This document shows positions 1-12,060 of a DNA stretch of 64,000 bases, one piece after another (position 1 is the stretch's first letter; each line of letters begins with the position of its first letter). The stretch is taken from the NCBI RefSeq assembly GCF_010500815.1, contig NZ_JAAAMG010000004.1, positions 50,186 through 114,185 on the forward strand. The letters are read 5' to 3'. This DNA comes from Jiella pacifica (lineage in GTDB: Bacteria > Pseudomonadota > Alphaproteobacteria > Rhizobiales > Rhizobiaceae). The notes under the pieces are model-generated. The model made no database searches. It was not told the DNA's origin and was given only the letters and a program-made list of their open reading frames with translations. A program made the position numbers and the translations under genes.

Positions 1-1
1 G

Positions 2-832
2 CAAGGCGAGGACATCGCCCTGGTCAGCAGCGCGCTGACATCGCTGCAGAGCGAGGTGGCGGACAAGGCGAGCGGCTCGGTGGTCGCCGCTCTGTCGCAA
101 GAGGTCGACCAACAAGGCGAGGCCATCGCCCTGGTCAACAGCGCGGTGACGTCGCTGCAGGGCGAGGTGGACGGCAAGGCGAGCGGCTCGGTGGTCGCCG
201 CCCTGTCGCAGGAGGTCGACCAACAAGGCGAGGCCATCGCCCTGGTCAACAGTGCGGTGACGTCGCTGCAGGGCGAGGTGGACGGCAAGGCGGACGGCTC
301 GGTGGTGGCTGCCCTGTCGCAGGCGGTGACGGAGCAGGGCGACAATATCGCAACCAACGCCGCGGCGATCACCTCGGCCAACAGCGCGATTGCCGGCAAG
401 GCTTCGTCTTCGGCGCTCGATACGCTGTCGGCCACCGTCACGGCCCAAGGCGGCAGCATTGCGTCCCAGGCGGACCGGCTGTCGGCCGTCGAGACCAACG
501 TCGGCGACGTGTCGGCGAGTTCGCGGTTTCGCACGGTGGTCAAATCGCAGCCCTCGGGATCCGAGGCGACGATGGCGATGCAGGTGCGCGCCGGCTCGGG
601 CAGCGCCTGGCGGGAGGCCGGGATCTTCCTCAGGGCAGCCAGTGACGGATCGGCCGATGTCATCGTCGCGGCCGATCGCTTCGCCGTGACGGACGCCGGT
701 GGCGAGAGCGTGCCCTTCGCGGTCCAGAATGGCGAAGTGGCGCTGGCGCTGGCGCGGTTTCAGCAACTGACGTCGTTCAACGGCAAGCTGGTGATCGACG
801 GCATCAACGGGACGATTTCGGTCTATGACTAG
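2..832 (+). CDS. Phage tail-tip / host-specificity protein, C-terminal part (cut by window edge)
   Basis: The reading frame is open from base 2, so the gene starts to the left of the window and only its last 276 codons are seen. The first third is built of a 37-residue repeat (KASGSVVAALSQEVDQQGEA plus a 17-residue tail ending in GEVDG): the end of one copy, two almost identical copies and then decaying copies, with the heptad-like spacing of a fibrous coiled stalk. The end (GKLVIDGINGTISVYD) resembles the C-termini of lambda J-like tail-tip proteins (DUF1983 type). Such proteins sit at the tail tip and contact the host. It overlaps the next gene by 8 bases, which suggests translational coupling. 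The family call is from general resemblance; an unrelated repeat-rich tail fibre is the alternative. Confidence 0.7.
   Translation, partial: QGEDIALVSSALTSLQSEVADKASGSVVAALSQEVDQQGEAIALVNSAVTSLQGEVDGKASGSVVAALSQEVDQQGEAIALVNSAVTSLQGEVDGKADGSVVAALSQAVTEQGDNIATNAAAITSANSAIAGKASSSALDTLSATVTAQGGSIASQADRLSAVETNVGDVSASSRFRTVVKSQPSGSEATMAMQVRAGSGSAWREAGIFLRAASDGSADVIVAADRFAVTDAGGESVPFAVQNGEVALALARFQQLTSFNGKLVIDGINGTISVYD
65..286 (+). repeat. Two 111-bp tandem repeats in the tail protein gene
   Basis: Copies at 65-175 and 176-286 are nearly identical at the DNA level and encode the same 37 residues. Bases 2-64 are the end of an earlier, more diverged copy, and 287-397 is a degenerate one. The near identity implies recent duplication or homogenisation, so copy number could vary between strains. 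Confidence 0.9.
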
Positions 833-1259
833 GCGTCTCTACCTCGCGCAAAACCGCATGGTGATCAGCCTACCCGGCTATGAGGCTGGGCCGGCCACAC
901 CGTTTGAAGGCGTCAGCTTCGACAGCGATACGGCGTTCGGCGGATTGATTCTATCGCGCGGCGTCGTGGTCGATACGTCTCCGATTGCAGACGACAACCC
1001 GCTGCGAACAAATGATGTTCTGTTTGATATGCCCTGTCCCAACTTGCGGCCGGGTTACAGCACGATCTTGTTCTTAACCTACACATCCCCGGACTTAATT
1101 GACGACAGGCAGGGAATCAGACCGCAATTATTAATGGAGGCCAGCTATCTGGATCCTCTAACTTTGCGGATCAAACGCACCCGAAACGTCGGTGATACCT
1201 ACAGCAGATTTGTGGAATTTAATGGCAACGATATGTACTTCATGGTGCTGGCGTCATGA
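825..1259 (+). CDS. Small phage protein, first of three tandem paralogues
   Basis: A 144-residue protein that I cannot assign to a named family. It begins inside the end of the tail-tip gene (ATGACTAG overlap). Near the N-terminus it has the motif MVISLPGYEA followed by FDSD, matching the other two proteins of the set (RISRPGFDV..LLFDS and KVSPPGFDV..LLFSS), and it ends in YFMVLAS, like the HYFLIM and HYLIY ends of its neighbours. Its DNA is visibly poorer in GC than the rest of the window, which is common in tail appendage genes. Its position between the tail tip and the fibre suggests a structural or baseplate accessory role, which is inference. Confidence 0.7.
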   Translation: MTRRLYLAQNRMVISLPGYEAGPATPFEGVSFDSDTAFGGLILSRGVVVDTSPIADDNPLRTNDVLFDMPCPNLRPGYSTILFLTYTSPDLIDDRQGIRPQLLMEASYLDPLTLRIKRTRNVGDTYSRFVEFNGNDMYFMVLAS

Positions 1260-1720
1260 AGCGTATCGAGTTGGGAGCCTTGACCGGCGGGGGGTTCGGG
1301 TTGCGCATCTCGCGCCCGGGCTTCGATGTAACCGACCCTGCCGCCCCATTGTTGTTCGACAGCGCTGTCTCGCCCGCGAGTGTGATTTTCAAGGGGTCTA
1401 TGCCAGCCGAAGGAACAGAGCGGATTGTCCAGAACGGATCGCTGCCAGGATACCCAAGTAGCACGAATACAACGTTGCGAAGTTGGGCGACCTTCGTTTT
1501 CCCGGAGCCGTTACCCTTCGTGCCTTTCGTCAGGGTCTTCAAGCGATACCGGATCGGAAATGACGACTATTACCGAGACGAGTTTCAGCAATACGGAGGT
1601 GCTGGTTGTAGCACCTCCGATTGTTCTGCGACTCTGACCGAACAATACGCCGGCAGCTCTCCGAGCTATCAGGATACGCCGACGCACTATTTTCTCATCA
1701 TGAACGTTCCGGCGAGGTGA
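1256..1720 (+). CDS. Small phage protein, second of three tandem paralogues
   Basis: A 154-residue protein starting in an ATGA overlap with the gene before. It carries the shared N-terminal signature (LRISRPGFDV then PLLFDS) and the shared hydrophobic C-terminus (HYFLIMNV). The middle is unlike its neighbours and includes a two-cysteine stretch GCSTSDCS. No signal peptide or membrane segment is seen. The shared ends with a variable centre suggest a common fold carrying a diversified surface. The function is unknown. Confidence 0.7.
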   Translation: MKRIELGALTGGGFGLRISRPGFDVTDPAAPLLFDSAVSPASVIFKGSMPAEGTERIVQNGSLPGYPSSTNTTLRSWATFVFPEPLPFVPFVRVFKRYRIGNDDYYRDEFQQYGGAGCSTSDCSATLTEQYAGSSPSYQDTPTHYFLIMNVPAR

Positions 1721-1723
1721 GTC

Positions 1724-2104
1724 ATGTCGAAACGGTTCTCAGCCAGCGCCGAGGGCGTCAAGGTGAGCCCGCCGGGTTTTGACGTCGACACTACGCAAGA
1801 GTACTTGCTGTTGTTCTCATCCGACCGCTACGCCCTTTCGGGAGCCCTTCGTGGAAGCTTTTTCGTCGAAGAAGGCGAGTGGGATGACGGATGGCCGACG
1901 AAGACCTTTCTCATAGATCTGCCGCCCGGATCGGGGGCGCTGATTTCATGGACGTGGACTGTCAAAGCCGACACACTCGCCCCTCTCGGGGCGAGTGGCG
2001 CGTCGCTTTTCCAAGACGACATAACAAACCAGCTGGTTTGTACAATCCAGAGGGGGTCGACCGAAAAGATCTTCCACTACCTCATCTATCGAAATCGGAC
2101 CTGA
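1724..2104 (+). CDS. Small phage protein, third of three tandem paralogues
   Basis: A 126-residue protein three bases after the previous stop. It has the signature KVSPPGFDV followed by YLLLFSS and ends with FHYLIYRN, so it is the shortest member of the set. No known domain is recognised. The tight packing with its neighbours indicates one transcript with the tail genes. Confidence 0.7.
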   Translation: MSKRFSASAEGVKVSPPGFDVDTTQEYLLLFSSDRYALSGALRGSFFVEEGEWDDGWPTKTFLIDLPPGSGALISWTWTVKADTLAPLGASGASLFQDDITNQLVCTIQRGSTEKIFHYLIYRNRT

Positions 2105-2105
2105 C

Positions 2106-2537
2106 ATGATCCTGATCATCTACGACGATGCGGGCCGCCTGATCCAATCGATCCATGAGCCGATCCCGAAAGGCTACTCTGAGCAGCTGACGGAGCGCGG
2201 AACGCCGCACCTGCTGTTGGGCGAGGCTGGCGAGCCGACCCCAGACGTTCACGCGATGTACCGATCAAAGTGGGTCGAAGACGGCGAACTCAGGAACCGC
2301 CCCTATCTGCCGGCCTCGCTAGATCGTCAGACGATCGCCGCCGATGGGCAGGACGAGGCCCGACTGACCGGTCTGCCGGTGCCGTGCGATGTGACGATTA
2401 CCGGGCCGGACGGGCGATCCATCCTGACGGTCGAGGACGGCGAGCTGGCGCTGACCGCCGACGTCGCCGCGACCTATGCGATCGCCATCGACCACTGGCC
2501 GCATCTGCCCTGGCGCGCGGAGGTGATCGCGACATGA
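2106..2537 (+). CDS. Phage tail-associated hypothetical protein
   Basis: A 143-residue protein starting one base after the previous stop. It begins MILIIYDDAGRLIQSIH, a beta-strand opening often seen in small tail-fibre accessory proteins. A second part (about residues 85-140) looks like a small beta-sandwich of the Ig or carbohydrate-binding type (CDVTITGPDGRSILTVEDG). I do not recognise a specific family. Gene order puts it with the tail fibre and its assembly genes. Confidence 0.65.
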   Translation: MILIIYDDAGRLIQSIHEPIPKGYSEQLTERGTPHLLLGEAGEPTPDVHAMYRSKWVEDGELRNRPYLPASLDRQTIAADGQDEARLTGLPVPCDVTITGPDGRSILTVEDGELALTADVAATYAIAIDHWPHLPWRAEVIAT

Positions 2538-2902
2538 AGCACCGCCTGACATCCGACCTCGGCGCGCTGCGACTGGCGGCCCGCGACCAGCTCGACGCGG
2601 CCTATGCGGCTCTGCTGCCGGATCCTCGCATCCAGGCGATCCGCGACGCCAAGGCCGAGGAGGCCAGGCGGGTTCTCGCCGGCGACGACGATGCGCCGCT
2701 GCTGGTGGCCGAGGCAGCGTCGCGAGGCCTCACGCTCGATGCCCTCGCGACGCTGGTGCTCGATCGCCAGCGCAGCGAGCGAGGCAGACGAGCCCACGTC
2801 GAGACGGCCCGCCAGACGCTGCAGGCGGCGATCGAGGCGGCCGGGTCGCCGGCTGAGATCGAAAGCATCGTCACGAAATTCCAACGGACGGAGACATCAT
2901 GA
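2534..2902 (+). CDS. Phage tail-associated helical protein
   Basis: A 122-residue, mostly helical, charged protein. The start is the ATG at 2534, in an ATGA overlap with the previous gene; a longer frame upstream is only a shadow of that gene. Alanine- and arginine-rich helices (LDAAYAALLPDPRIQAIRDAK and similar) resemble the tail-fibre assembly-type proteins that often lie beside fibre genes, but no definite family is recognised. Confidence 0.65.
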   Translation: MKHRLTSDLGALRLAARDQLDAAYAALLPDPRIQAIRDAKAEEARRVLAGDDDAPLLVAEAASRGLTLDALATLVLDRQRSERGRRAHVETARQTLQAAIEAAGSPAEIESIVTKFQRTETS

Positions 2903-3114
2903 GTGCCACCCAATCGCCGCCGATCCAACTCGACATGGTCGGGTCTGTTCTGCAGGCGCGGATGAACCATGCCGAGCAGATGTCCCTGCATCTGGCCGAC
3001 CGATGCCGGCAGCTGCAGGCAGAGCGCGACGCGGCCGTCGACGAACTGAGAGAGGCCCGGGCGGAACTGGCCGCCACGACGGCCAAGGAAGGAGAAGACC
3101 ATGGCAACGGGTGA
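2899..3114 (+). CDS. Small coiled-coil phage protein
   Basis: A 71-residue protein starting in another ATGA overlap. Residues 22-62 form a long amphipathic helix (HLADRCRQLQAERDAAVDEL and on), a probable coiled coil. It overlaps the start of the fibre gene by 14 bases. A small fibre-assembly or spacer role is possible, but nothing in the sequence proves it. Confidence 0.65.
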   Translation: MSATQSPPIQLDMVGSVLQARMNHAEQMSLHLADRCRQLQAERDAAVDELREARAELAATTAKEGEDHGNG

Positions 3115-4369
3115 TCCCTACAGCACCGGCACGGCATCTGTCGGCGCCGGCTCGACCACCGTCACCGGCACCGGCACGTCCTGGGTCGCCGCCGGCGTGC
3201 GAGCGGGCGACTATTTCGCGGCGAACGGCCTCTCGGTCCGGATCGCCTCGGTCAACTCCAACACCTCGATCACGCTGGCGACCTCCTGGCCGGGAACGGC
3301 GCTCAGTTCGGGCAATTACGAGGTCCGGTTCACCTCCGAGCCGACGCGGGTGACCGGGGCTCTCAATTCGCTGATCCAACTCCTCGGCAACGGCCTTCTG
3401 CAGTCACTCGCCGGCGTCACCGCCGCGTCCGACAAGCTGCCGTATTTCACCGGAGCGGGCACCTTCGGCGTCGCCACTTTGACGAGCTTCGCTCGGTCGC
3501 TGCTCGACGATGCCGACGCGGCTGCGGCCCGGGCGACGCTCGGCGCAAACAACGCCAGCAACCTCAACGCCGGCACCGTGCCGGACGGGCAGTTACCGGT
3601 ACGACTGCAAGCCAACTCGACGAATGTCACCGACTGGAACCAGGTGTTCGATAACGGCTGGTATCGCGGCAACGGTGCGGTCAACGGGCCTGCGGATATC
3701 AGCCCTTCATTCACGATGGGGCACGTCCAACGTTGGGACCGGTTCGTCACACAGACCGCATGGCACATCTCTTTGAGCGGGGCGGCAAACACCACCCTCT
3801 ACAGGCGGCAGGGCGATTCCACGACGGGCGTCTGGTCTGCTTGGTACAAGGTGCTGATGTCGCAGACCGAGATCGACGCCCGTTATTTGCGCCGCGACGC
3901 AGCGGCGACGCCTGCGACGGACAACGCCTACACCCTCGGCGCCTCGGGTGCCCGCTTCTCGGCCATTTGGGCAGCGACCGGGACGATCCAGACGTCGGAC
4001 GAGCGCGACAAGCTCGTGGACGGGGCCGTCGATCCGGCGGCCGCCGGCGCGATCGTCGACGCCGTCGAGCCGCAACTCTTCCGCTTCAAGGTGGGCGGGC
4101 AGACGGTCGAGACAATCCAGGAAGAGGACGGGTCCGTCACCGAGATCGTGACACCCCATCCGGGCGAGCGCCTTCATAGCGGCTTCATCGCCCAGGACGT
4201 GAAGGCGGCGTTCGACACGGCCGGGGTCGATTGCGGCGCCTGGGGCCTCGACGACAAGGACGATCCCGAAAGCCGGCAGTGGATCCGGCCGGACGAGCTG
4301 CTGCCCATCCTGTGGGCCGAGGTGCGCAGCCTGCGGGCCCGCGTCGCGGCGATGGAGGCCGGCTCGTAG
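3101..4369 (+). CDS. Phage tail fibre with C-terminal S74 intramolecular chaperone
   Basis: A 422-residue fibre protein. The N-terminal part (1-120) is rich in Gly, Ser and Thr, as in fibre shafts. The middle (about 150-260) resembles a receptor-binding or pyocin-knob-like region (WNQVFDNGWYRGNGAVN). The end is a peptidase S74 chaperone domain: TSDERDK with the expected nucleophile Ser299 and Lys304 five residues later, then HSGFIAQDV (359 on) and a C-terminal helix (LWAEVRSLRARVAAMEAG). In this family the last ~120 residues trimerise the fibre and then cut themselves off just before the serine. The start overlaps the previous gene and has the good ribosome site AAGGAGAAG. It is the host-recognition protein of this prophage. 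Confidence 0.88.
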   Translation: MATGDPYSTGTASVGAGSTTVTGTGTSWVAAGVRAGDYFAANGLSVRIASVNSNTSITLATSWPGTALSSGNYEVRFTSEPTRVTGALNSLIQLLGNGLLQSLAGVTAASDKLPYFTGAGTFGVATLTSFARSLLDDADAAAARATLGANNASNLNAGTVPDGQLPVRLQANSTNVTDWNQVFDNGWYRGNGAVNGPADISPSFTMGHVQRWDRFVTQTAWHISLSGAANTTLYRRQGDSTTGVWSAWYKVLMSQTEIDARYLRRDAAATPATDNAYTLGASGARFSAIWAATGTIQTSDERDKLVDGAVDPAAAGAIVDAVEPQLFRFKVGGQTVETIQEEDGSVTEIVTPHPGERLHSGFIAQDVKAAFDTAGVDCGAWGLDDKDDPESRQWIRPDELLPILWAEVRSLRARVAAMEAGS

Positions 4370-4510
4370 ACGACGGGGGCCGGCCGAAGCCGGCTGCGGG
4401 GGCTCAACTTGGCCGAAGAACCCCGCATGACGCGTCCAGAGATAACGTCACCGCCGCCGCTGCCCGAAGGCAGGCGGCGAAGGTGGCCGATATCTCTCAA
4501 GGAAAGATTG

Positions 4511-5323
4511 ATGGAAACCGAATTCCGGACGGTCGAGCCCGTGCAGCCGGCCGCCGGCTACATTGGCGGCAAGCGCCATCTGGCGCGCCGCCTGATCGAG
4601 CGGATCGAGACGGTTCCGCACGATGCCTATGCCGAGCCCTTTGTCGGGATGGGCGGCGTCTTCCTCCGGCGCCGGTCGGCGCCGCGGCACGAGGTGATCA
4701 ACGACCTGTCCGGCGACGTCGCGACCTTCTTCCGCATCCTGCAGCGGCACTACACCCACTTCATGGAGATGCTGCGGTTTCAGATCGCCAGCCGCCGGGA
4801 GTTCGAGCGTCTCGTTCGGGCCGATCCGACCACTCTAACCGACCTGGAGCGGGCGGCGCGGTTCCTCTACCTCCAGCGCCTGGCCTTCGGCGGCAAGGTG
4901 GCCGGCCGCACCTTCGGCGTCTCGACCACGACCGCCAGCCGGTTCAATGTCACCAAGCTCGGTCCGACGCTTGAGGCAATCCACGAGCGGCTTGCCGGCG
5001 TCGTCATCGAGCAGCTGCCCTGGCGGGCCTTCATCGACCGCTACGACCGGCCGGGCATGCTGTTCTACCTCGACCCGCCTTATTACGGCTCGGAGGGGGA
5101 CTACGGCCGGGAGGCATTCAGCCGGGAGGAGTTCGCCGAGCTCGCCGAAAGGCTCAAGGGTCTGAAGGGGACATTCCTGCTGTCGATCAACGATCGGCCA
5201 GAGGTTCGAAGCCTCTTTGAAGGGCTTTCGATGGAGCCGGTCTCGACGAGCTATTCGATCAGTCAGAAGGGCAATGCGAGGGTGGGGGAGTTGCTGATCT
5301 CCGGCCTTGGTGCTTCAGCGTAG
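4511..5323 (+). CDS. dam: D12-class DNA adenine methylase (Dam-like), phage-encoded
   Basis: N6-adenine DNA methyltransferase using S-adenosylmethionine. The motifs are AGYIGGKR (motif X), AEPFVGMGGVFL (motif I, FxGxG) and DPPYYG (motif IV, catalytic DPPY), in the order typical of the Dam (D12) class. From the ATG at 4511 it has 270 residues, the usual Dam size. That start is chosen because AAGGAAAG lies just upstream; the frame also opens further upstream from TTG or ATG codons, but that stretch is low-complexity. It follows the fibre gene by 141 bases. Phage Dam genes usually protect phage DNA from host restriction or mimic host methylation. The recognised sequence cannot be told from the protein. 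Confidence 0.88.
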   Translation: METEFRTVEPVQPAAGYIGGKRHLARRLIERIETVPHDAYAEPFVGMGGVFLRRRSAPRHEVINDLSGDVATFFRILQRHYTHFMEMLRFQIASRREFERLVRADPTTLTDLERAARFLYLQRLAFGGKVAGRTFGVSTTTASRFNVTKLGPTLEAIHERLAGVVIEQLPWRAFIDRYDRPGMLFYLDPPYYGSEGDYGREAFSREEFAELAERLKGLKGTFLLSINDRPEVRSLFEGLSMEPVSTSYSISQKGNARVGELLISGLGASA

Positions 5324-5623
5324 ACACTGCTTGATCGTCTCATTGGCCTCTCCGAGAGCATCGACATAGGCCTGCAGTGCAGGGAGCAAGGCGCGTCGCT
5401 TGTCCTCCAGGGCGAGCAGTGCGGCTCGTTCCGCGCCAGACATGTCATAGGCCACGCTTCCGAAGCCGAGGTCCTCTTGCGATCGGGCAAAGCCGCCAAC
5501 GGCCTTGAAAGCGTTATCGAGCGGCTGCGAAAGAATCTCGCACAGCTGCTGCCGGCTTTGCGCGGTAGCCGGGCCGGTAAGTGCGACGAGGCAGACTGAA
5601 ACGGCAAGGGGGACGCGGATCAT
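5315..5623 (-). CDS. Small exported protein of unknown function at the prophage end
   Basis: From the ATG at 5623 (GGAG five bases upstream) this encodes 102 residues. Residues 1-22 form a clear Sec signal peptide (MIRVPLAVSVCLVALTGPATA, then Q). The mature part is helical with two cysteines, near residue 28 and near the C-terminus (KQCLR), which could form a disulfide in the periplasm. It runs against the methylase gene and overlaps its end by 9 bases. Being monocistronic and opposite to the late genes, it could be a moron (a gene expressed from the lysogen) or a host gene at the boundary. No family is recognised. Confidence 0.65.
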   Translation of the reverse strand: MIRVPLAVSVCLVALTGPATAQSRQQLCEILSQPLDNAFKAVGGFARSQEDLGFGSVAYDMSGAERAALLALEDKRRALLPALQAYVDALGEANETIKQCLR

Positions 5624-5862
5624 ACGGACTCCGATGGAAGAACTAGGCACCTTGAACTTGGAGCTCGCAGTCCCCTGGAGTCAACGCAAGGTGCCGGGTA
5701 AAACTGCCGCCATTTGATGTTGCGCGGCCCGCCATATGATTTTGCGCGCTACACGTGCCGACGGTGTGGCTCTGTCGCTCGGCACTATGAATCAGCCTAT
5801 TCGGCAAAGTTTCAGGCACGAGTAAAATTCGCTTTTAAAAAGCTGATTTGATTGAGAAATCT

Positions 5863-5952
5863 TGGCGGAGAGGGAGGGATTCGAACCCTCGATACGCTTG
5901 CACGTATGCCGCATTTCGAGTGCGGTGCATTCGACCACTCTGCCACCTCTCC
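5863..5952 (-). tRNA. tRNA-Ser (anticodon CGA)
   Basis: Read on the minus strand, a 90-base gene folds as a class II tRNA: acceptor GGAGAGG pairs with CCTCTCC, the discriminator is G, and CCA is encoded. There is a long variable arm, a GGTTCGAATCC T arm and the anticodon loop CTCGAAA (anticodon CGA, plus-strand bases 5916-5918). It reads UCG serine codons. Its 3' end faces the phage genes, which makes it a candidate integration site. Confidence 0.96.
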
Positions 5953-6263
5953 AAAGGTGTTTCCGAAATCTGGATGGCAACTGATCGCTCAGGGCCAGAC
6001 AGTTCGGAGCGGCTGACTCGTCGAACGACGCGCCAACGGTCTGATGGCTCGCAATGGGCAAGCCGAGAATCCCGCCGGGACGGGGTCGACGTCGCCAGCG
6101 CGTCGGTCTCTTATCAAAGGGACCTTTCCCGTGACAAGTCAAAAGCGGCAGCGCGCGTCGGTTTTATCTGCGCCGGAGCAGATCGGTGCCGGAACGCGCG
6201 TGTGGTCCATCGCGGCGGACAGGGGCGCGTCTGCGTCCTTGCCCGCCGATTTCGGCGGAAGCT
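5953..6263. other. 311-bp gap between tRNA-Ser and gltB
   Basis: I see no credible gene here. The bases right of the tRNA should hold its promoter (it reads leftward). The right end holds a short inverted repeat just after the gltB stop. Frames through the gap that read RGRDSNPR or similar come from the tRNA itself. Confidence 0.6.
6243..6258 (-). terminator. Possible gltB terminator
   Basis: CCGCCGA-TT-TCGGCGG is a perfect inverted repeat five bases past the gltB stop codon. The stem is GC-rich but no clear T run follows, so it may be only an RNA-stabilising hairpin. Confidence 0.4.
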
Positions 6264-10976
<4,713 letters not shown>

Positions 10977-11424
10977 CGCGTCATCTCCCCGTCGGTGCCC
11001 GGCCAAGCTGCAGCCGCGCGAACTGGACCCGCCGCAGTCCGTTGCCGCATGGCGATTGCCGCAAAGCCGAACTGCCGGATCTTTCTCTCGAACGCGCCTT
11101 TTGCCACGCTCGGCTCTGTCAGGATAGGACCCTTGCCGCGCCATGCCGGCGCAGCACCGTCGTTTTCGATCTATTGGCGCCAATTTATGGCAGCACTACT
11201 GTCCTATCTGGCTCAATATGACAGATGTCGAGGCCGGCAGCAAGATGGGGCGATTTCCGCCAGGAAGGATCCCATCTCATCACGGAGGTCGAGGACATGC
11301 GGCGCTTTCCGGTCAGTCGATGCGCATCTGCGGTCCCGCCGGTGGCGCGCACCGCCCGATCGGGCCGCACAATCCGCGTGAGCTCGAAATCTCGCTTGGC
11401 GTCCGTCCCGCCGCCGGCGGTCGG
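10977..11424. other. 448-bp gap upstream of gltB
   Basis: No credible gene. It should hold the leftward gltB promoter. TTGCCGCA occurs twice 14 bases apart (11042-11049 and 11056-11063), a possible protein-binding pair. The right end is the 3' flank of the SIS-domain gene. Confidence 0.5.
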
Positions 11425-11979
11425 TCACTCCATGTTGGTGTGATTGCTCCGCATCGTCTCCGGCGAGACGGCCATGAGGTCCCGCAGTTTCAGCACCATC
11501 ACCTCGAAGAGGACGAACAGCGCCCCCTCGTAGAGCGAGCCCATGGGGAGAACGGAGGTGGCCGCGCCGCCCTGGTCGTTGGCCATCGTCTGGGCCGGAA
11601 CCGTCAGGACGAAGTCGGCAAGCTGGGCGCCGCGGCCGCCTGGCTGGGCGGTGATGAAGAGGATCTTCGCGCCGTCCTTCTTGGCGACGCCCATCAAAGC
11701 GAGGGCGGTGGAGATCTCGCCCGGGCCGACGGAGACGACGAAGAGATCGCCGTTCCCGAGCGCCGGCATCGTCATGTCGCCGACGACGCCGACATGGGCT
11801 CCGAGATGGAAGAGCCGCATGGCGAAGCCCTTGATCTGCAGGCCCTCGCGGCCGCCGGCATAGGTGCCGATGCGTCGTGCGCTTGCGATCATCCGGCAGG
11901 CTTCGTCGACCGCCGCGTCGTCGATCCCGTCCATGACCGTGCCGAGTTCGGCGAGTGCCGTCCGGTAAAGATCGCTCAT
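11425..11979 (-). CDS. SIS-domain sugar-phosphate isomerase, HxlB-like
   Basis: A 184-residue single SIS-domain protein. The order of motifs (ARRIGTYAGGREGLQIKGFA, VSVGPGEISTAL, LFITAQPGGRGAQLADFVL, then MGSLYEGALFVLFE) matches the 6-phospho-3-hexuloisomerase (HxlB) type. Such enzymes interconvert 3-hexulose-6-phosphate and fructose-6-phosphate or related ketose phosphates. It lies 81 bases after rhaI on the same strand, so it is probably the last gene of the rhaD-rhaI transcript. The standard rhamnose route (rhamnulose-1-phosphate cleavage) does not need it. Its partner HxlA is not seen. The true substrate is therefore open. Confidence 0.75.
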   Translation of the reverse strand: MSDLYRTALAELGTVMDGIDDAAVDEACRMIASARRIGTYAGGREGLQIKGFAMRLFHLGAHVGVVGDMTMPALGNGDLFVVSVGPGEISTALALMGVAKKDGAKILFITAQPGGRGAQLADFVLTVPAQTMANDQGGAATSVLPMGSLYEGALFVLFEVMVLKLRDLMAVSPETMRSNHTNME

Positions 11980-12060
11980 GCTTCGATGTCTCCAAATCCT
12001 GACGTGTGTTCAACGAGCCGACGCGCTGGCGTCTTGGCTTGTTCTTATGACTTTGTCCGA

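Noticed and set aside
65-286. Short repeat array that might be taken for a CRISPR.
   Set aside because: The 111-bp units are in frame, contiguous and protein-coding, without spacers.
1-5323. Gene transfer agent cluster.
   Set aside because: The gene set (S74 fibre, Dam, paralogue trio) and its variable composition fit a prophage; no GTA-specific gene was recognised.
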